Assembly: GCA_035547155.1 (NCBI GenBank)
Contig: DASZVJ010000276.1
Span: 1 to 14,337, forward strand
Direction of reading: 5' to 3'
DNA length: 14,337 bases
DNA from: CAZNMF01 sp035547155
GTDB lineage: Bacteria > Acidobacteriota > Vicinamibacteria > Vicinamibacterales > SCN-69-37
A program made the translations under genes and the position numbers. How positions within the stretch are numbered: position 1 is the first letter of the stretch; each line of letters starts with the position of its first letter. Of this stretch, positions 12,395-14,337 are shown in pieces. Under the pieces are notes generated by a model that was not told the DNA's origin, did not search any database, and saw only the letters and a list, made by a program, of their open reading frames with translations.

Positions 12395-13618
12395 GTGTCC
12401 TCGTCCTCGTCTTCCCGCACCGCCATCAACGTCCTCATCGCCGTCGCCGCCGGGCATCTGATCAACGACCTGCTGCAGTCGCTGCTGCCGGCGATTTATC
12501 CGATCCTCAAGGACGACTTCCATCTCGATTTCTGGCAGGTCGGGATGATCACGCTCGCGAACCAGATGACGGCGTCGCTGCTGCAGCCGGTCGTTGGCCA
12601 CGCGCTCGATCGGCATCCGCGGCCGCACGCGCTCGCGTTCGGCATGTCGATCACGCTCGGCGGCCTCGTCCTGCTCGCCGCCGGCCACCGTTTCGCGCTC
12701 GTCGTCCTCGCCGCCGCGTTGATTGGCGTCGGCTCGTCGATCTTCCATCCCGAGTCGTCTCGAGTCGCGCGCGCGGCGTCCGGCGGCCGCCATGGCGTCG
12801 CGCAGTCGCTGTTCCAGACGGGTGGGAATTTCGGATCCTCACTCGGCCCGTTGCTCGCGGCATTCGTCGTTGCGCCGTACGGCCGCCACAGCATCGGTTG
12901 GTTCACGATCATCGCGGCGATTGGCGTTGCCACGCTCTGGCGCATCGGCGAGTGGCACACGCGCGCGCGGGCCATCGAGCGCGCCGAGTCGGTGCGCGAG
13001 AAGACGACGCACCCGCCGATGCCCGCGGCGCACGTGCGCCGCTCGCTCGTGATTCTCGTCGCGCTCGTGTTCTCCAAGTTCATCTACATGGCGAGCCTGA
13101 GCAACTACTACACGTTCTTCCTGATTCACCGCTTCGGCCTGTCGATTCAACAGGCGCAGCTGTACTTGTTCGGGTTCCTCGCGGCCGTCGCGGCGGGCAC
13201 GTTCGCCGGCGGGCCGCTCGGCGATCGCATCGGCCGCAAGGCGGTGATCTGGGTCTCGATCGGCGGCGTGCTGCCGTTCTCGCTCCTGCTCCCCTACGCG
13301 TCGCTCTTCTGGACCGGCGTGCTCAGCGTGATCATCGGCCTCGTGCTGTCGTCGGCGTTCTCCGCGATCCTCGTGTACGCGCAGGAGCTGCTGCCCGGCC
13401 GCGTCGGTCTCATCGCCGGCCTGTTCTTCGGCCTCGCGTTCGGCATCGGCGGCCTCGGCGCCGCGGCGCTCGGCAAGCTGGCCGACGTGACGAGCCTCGA
13501 TTTCGTCTACCGCCTCTGCTCGCTGCTGCCCGCGATCGGCTTGTTGACGGCGTTCCTGCCCGACCTGCCGGGCTCGATGCCCGTGCGCGCGAAGCCGGCC
13601 ACCGCCGGAGCGCGATAG
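12395..13618 (+). CDS. fsr: MFS exporter, fosmidomycin-resistance (Fsr) type
   Basis: 407 aa, twelve-helix major facilitator superfamily exporter of the inner membrane. It follows E. coli Fsr closely: HLINDLLQSLLPAIYP (21-36), GVGSSIFHPESSRVARAASG (111-130), NFGSSLGPLLAA (145-156), FSKFIYMASLSNYYTF (226-241), GGPLGDRIGRK (272-282) and AILVYAQELLPGR (324-336). The basic loop at about 185-215 separates the two six-helix halves. In E. coli overproduction of Fsr gives fosmidomycin resistance; the natural substrate is not settled. The GTG at 12395 was chosen because the reading frame upstream consists of repeat DNA, and a Ser-rich run before the first helix makes a plausible N-terminus. It is co-oriented with moaA but separated by the inverted arrays. 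Its stop is 12 bp before the next gene, so co-transcription is possible. Confidence 0.93.
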   Translation: MSSSSSSRTAINVLIAVAAGHLINDLLQSLLPAIYPILKDDFHLDFWQVGMITLANQMTASLLQPVVGHALDRHPRPHALAFGMSITLGGLVLLAAGHRFALVVLAAALIGVGSSIFHPESSRVARAASGGRHGVAQSLFQTGGNFGSSLGPLLAAFVVAPYGRHSIGWFTIIAAIGVATLWRIGEWHTRARAIERAESVREKTTHPPMPAAHVRRSLVILVALVFSKFIYMASLSNYYTFFLIHRFGLSIQQAQLYLFGFLAAVAAGTFAGGPLGDRIGRKAVIWVSIGGVLPFSLLLPYASLFWTGVLSVIIGLVLSSAFSAILVYAQELLPGRVGLIAGLFFGLAFGIGGLGAAALGKLADVTSLDFVYRLCSLLPAIGLLTAFLPDLPGSMPVRAKPATAGAR

Positions 13619-13621
13619 ACT
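13616..13621 (+). promoter_or_regulatory. Possible -10 element overlapping the MFS stop codon
   Basis: TAGACT (4 of 6 of TATAAT, with T1, A2, A4 and T6) ends 9 nt before the ATG at 13631 and includes the TAG stop of the MFS gene, mirroring the arrangement at tetR and the carbonic-anhydrase-like gene. Weak on its own; no -35 box is seen. Confidence 0.25.
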
Positions 13622-13630
13622 TTCCGGATC

Positions 13631-14337
<707 letters not shown>

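Overview
The window is a GC-rich stretch of chromosomal, housekeeping DNA from a bacterium. The gene set (hisS-aspS pair, phoH-ybeY-corC, a Mak-like ROK kinase, a TetR-controlled HlyD/ABC-2 exporter), the rarity of Shine-Dalgarno sequences and the many short tandem repeats between genes fit an Acidobacteriota genome, perhaps a Vicinamibacteria-like soil lineage. That placement is an impression from sequence style and has not been tested. No phage, transposase, CRISPR array, rRNA or tRNA gene is seen.

Layout. Positions 1-10971 read leftward as one long co-oriented series: hlyD-type adaptor, ABC ATPase, ABC-2 permease, tetR (tightly packed, 7162-10971); a gamma-carbonic-anhydrase-like gene (6609-7151); hisS and aspS (overlapping, 3431-6570); a ROK sugar kinase (2407-3306); then phoH, ybeY and a CorC-like gene (1-2184, cut by the left edge). 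A 239-bp divergent gap (10972-11210) separates these from three rightward genes: moaA (11211-12236), an Fsr-type MFS exporter (12395-13618) and a TIGR00300-family (LOR/SDH region, ornithine cyclodeaminase type) gene cut by the right edge.

How the genes work together. hlyD-ATPase-permease-tetR looks like a compact version of the E. coli CecR/YbhGFSR exporter system. Its promoter has near-consensus -35 and -10 boxes with a TetR-style palindrome between them, so the operon is probably self-repressed. hisS/aspS supply two aminoacyl-tRNA synthetases. phoH/ybeY/corC is the common RNA-maturation and ion-transport neighbourhood, here without the HD phosphodiesterase gene that often separates phoH from ybeY.

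What stands out is the noncoding DNA. Every gene whose 3' end is followed by more than about 30 bp of noncoding sequence (rok, aspS, the carbonic-anhydrase-like gene, moaA) has a short tandem repeat array starting at or within a few bases of its stop codon, with periods of 24, 8, 14 and 8 bp. The moaA array turns back on itself into an inverted array about 134 bp long. Two REP-like palindromes upstream of phoH carry compensating base changes in their stems. Several unit-leading genes have a -10-like hexamer 7-9 nt before the start codon and no Shine-Dalgarno, which suggests leaderless mRNAs. I see no clearly new multi-gene system; the protein-coding content is conventional.
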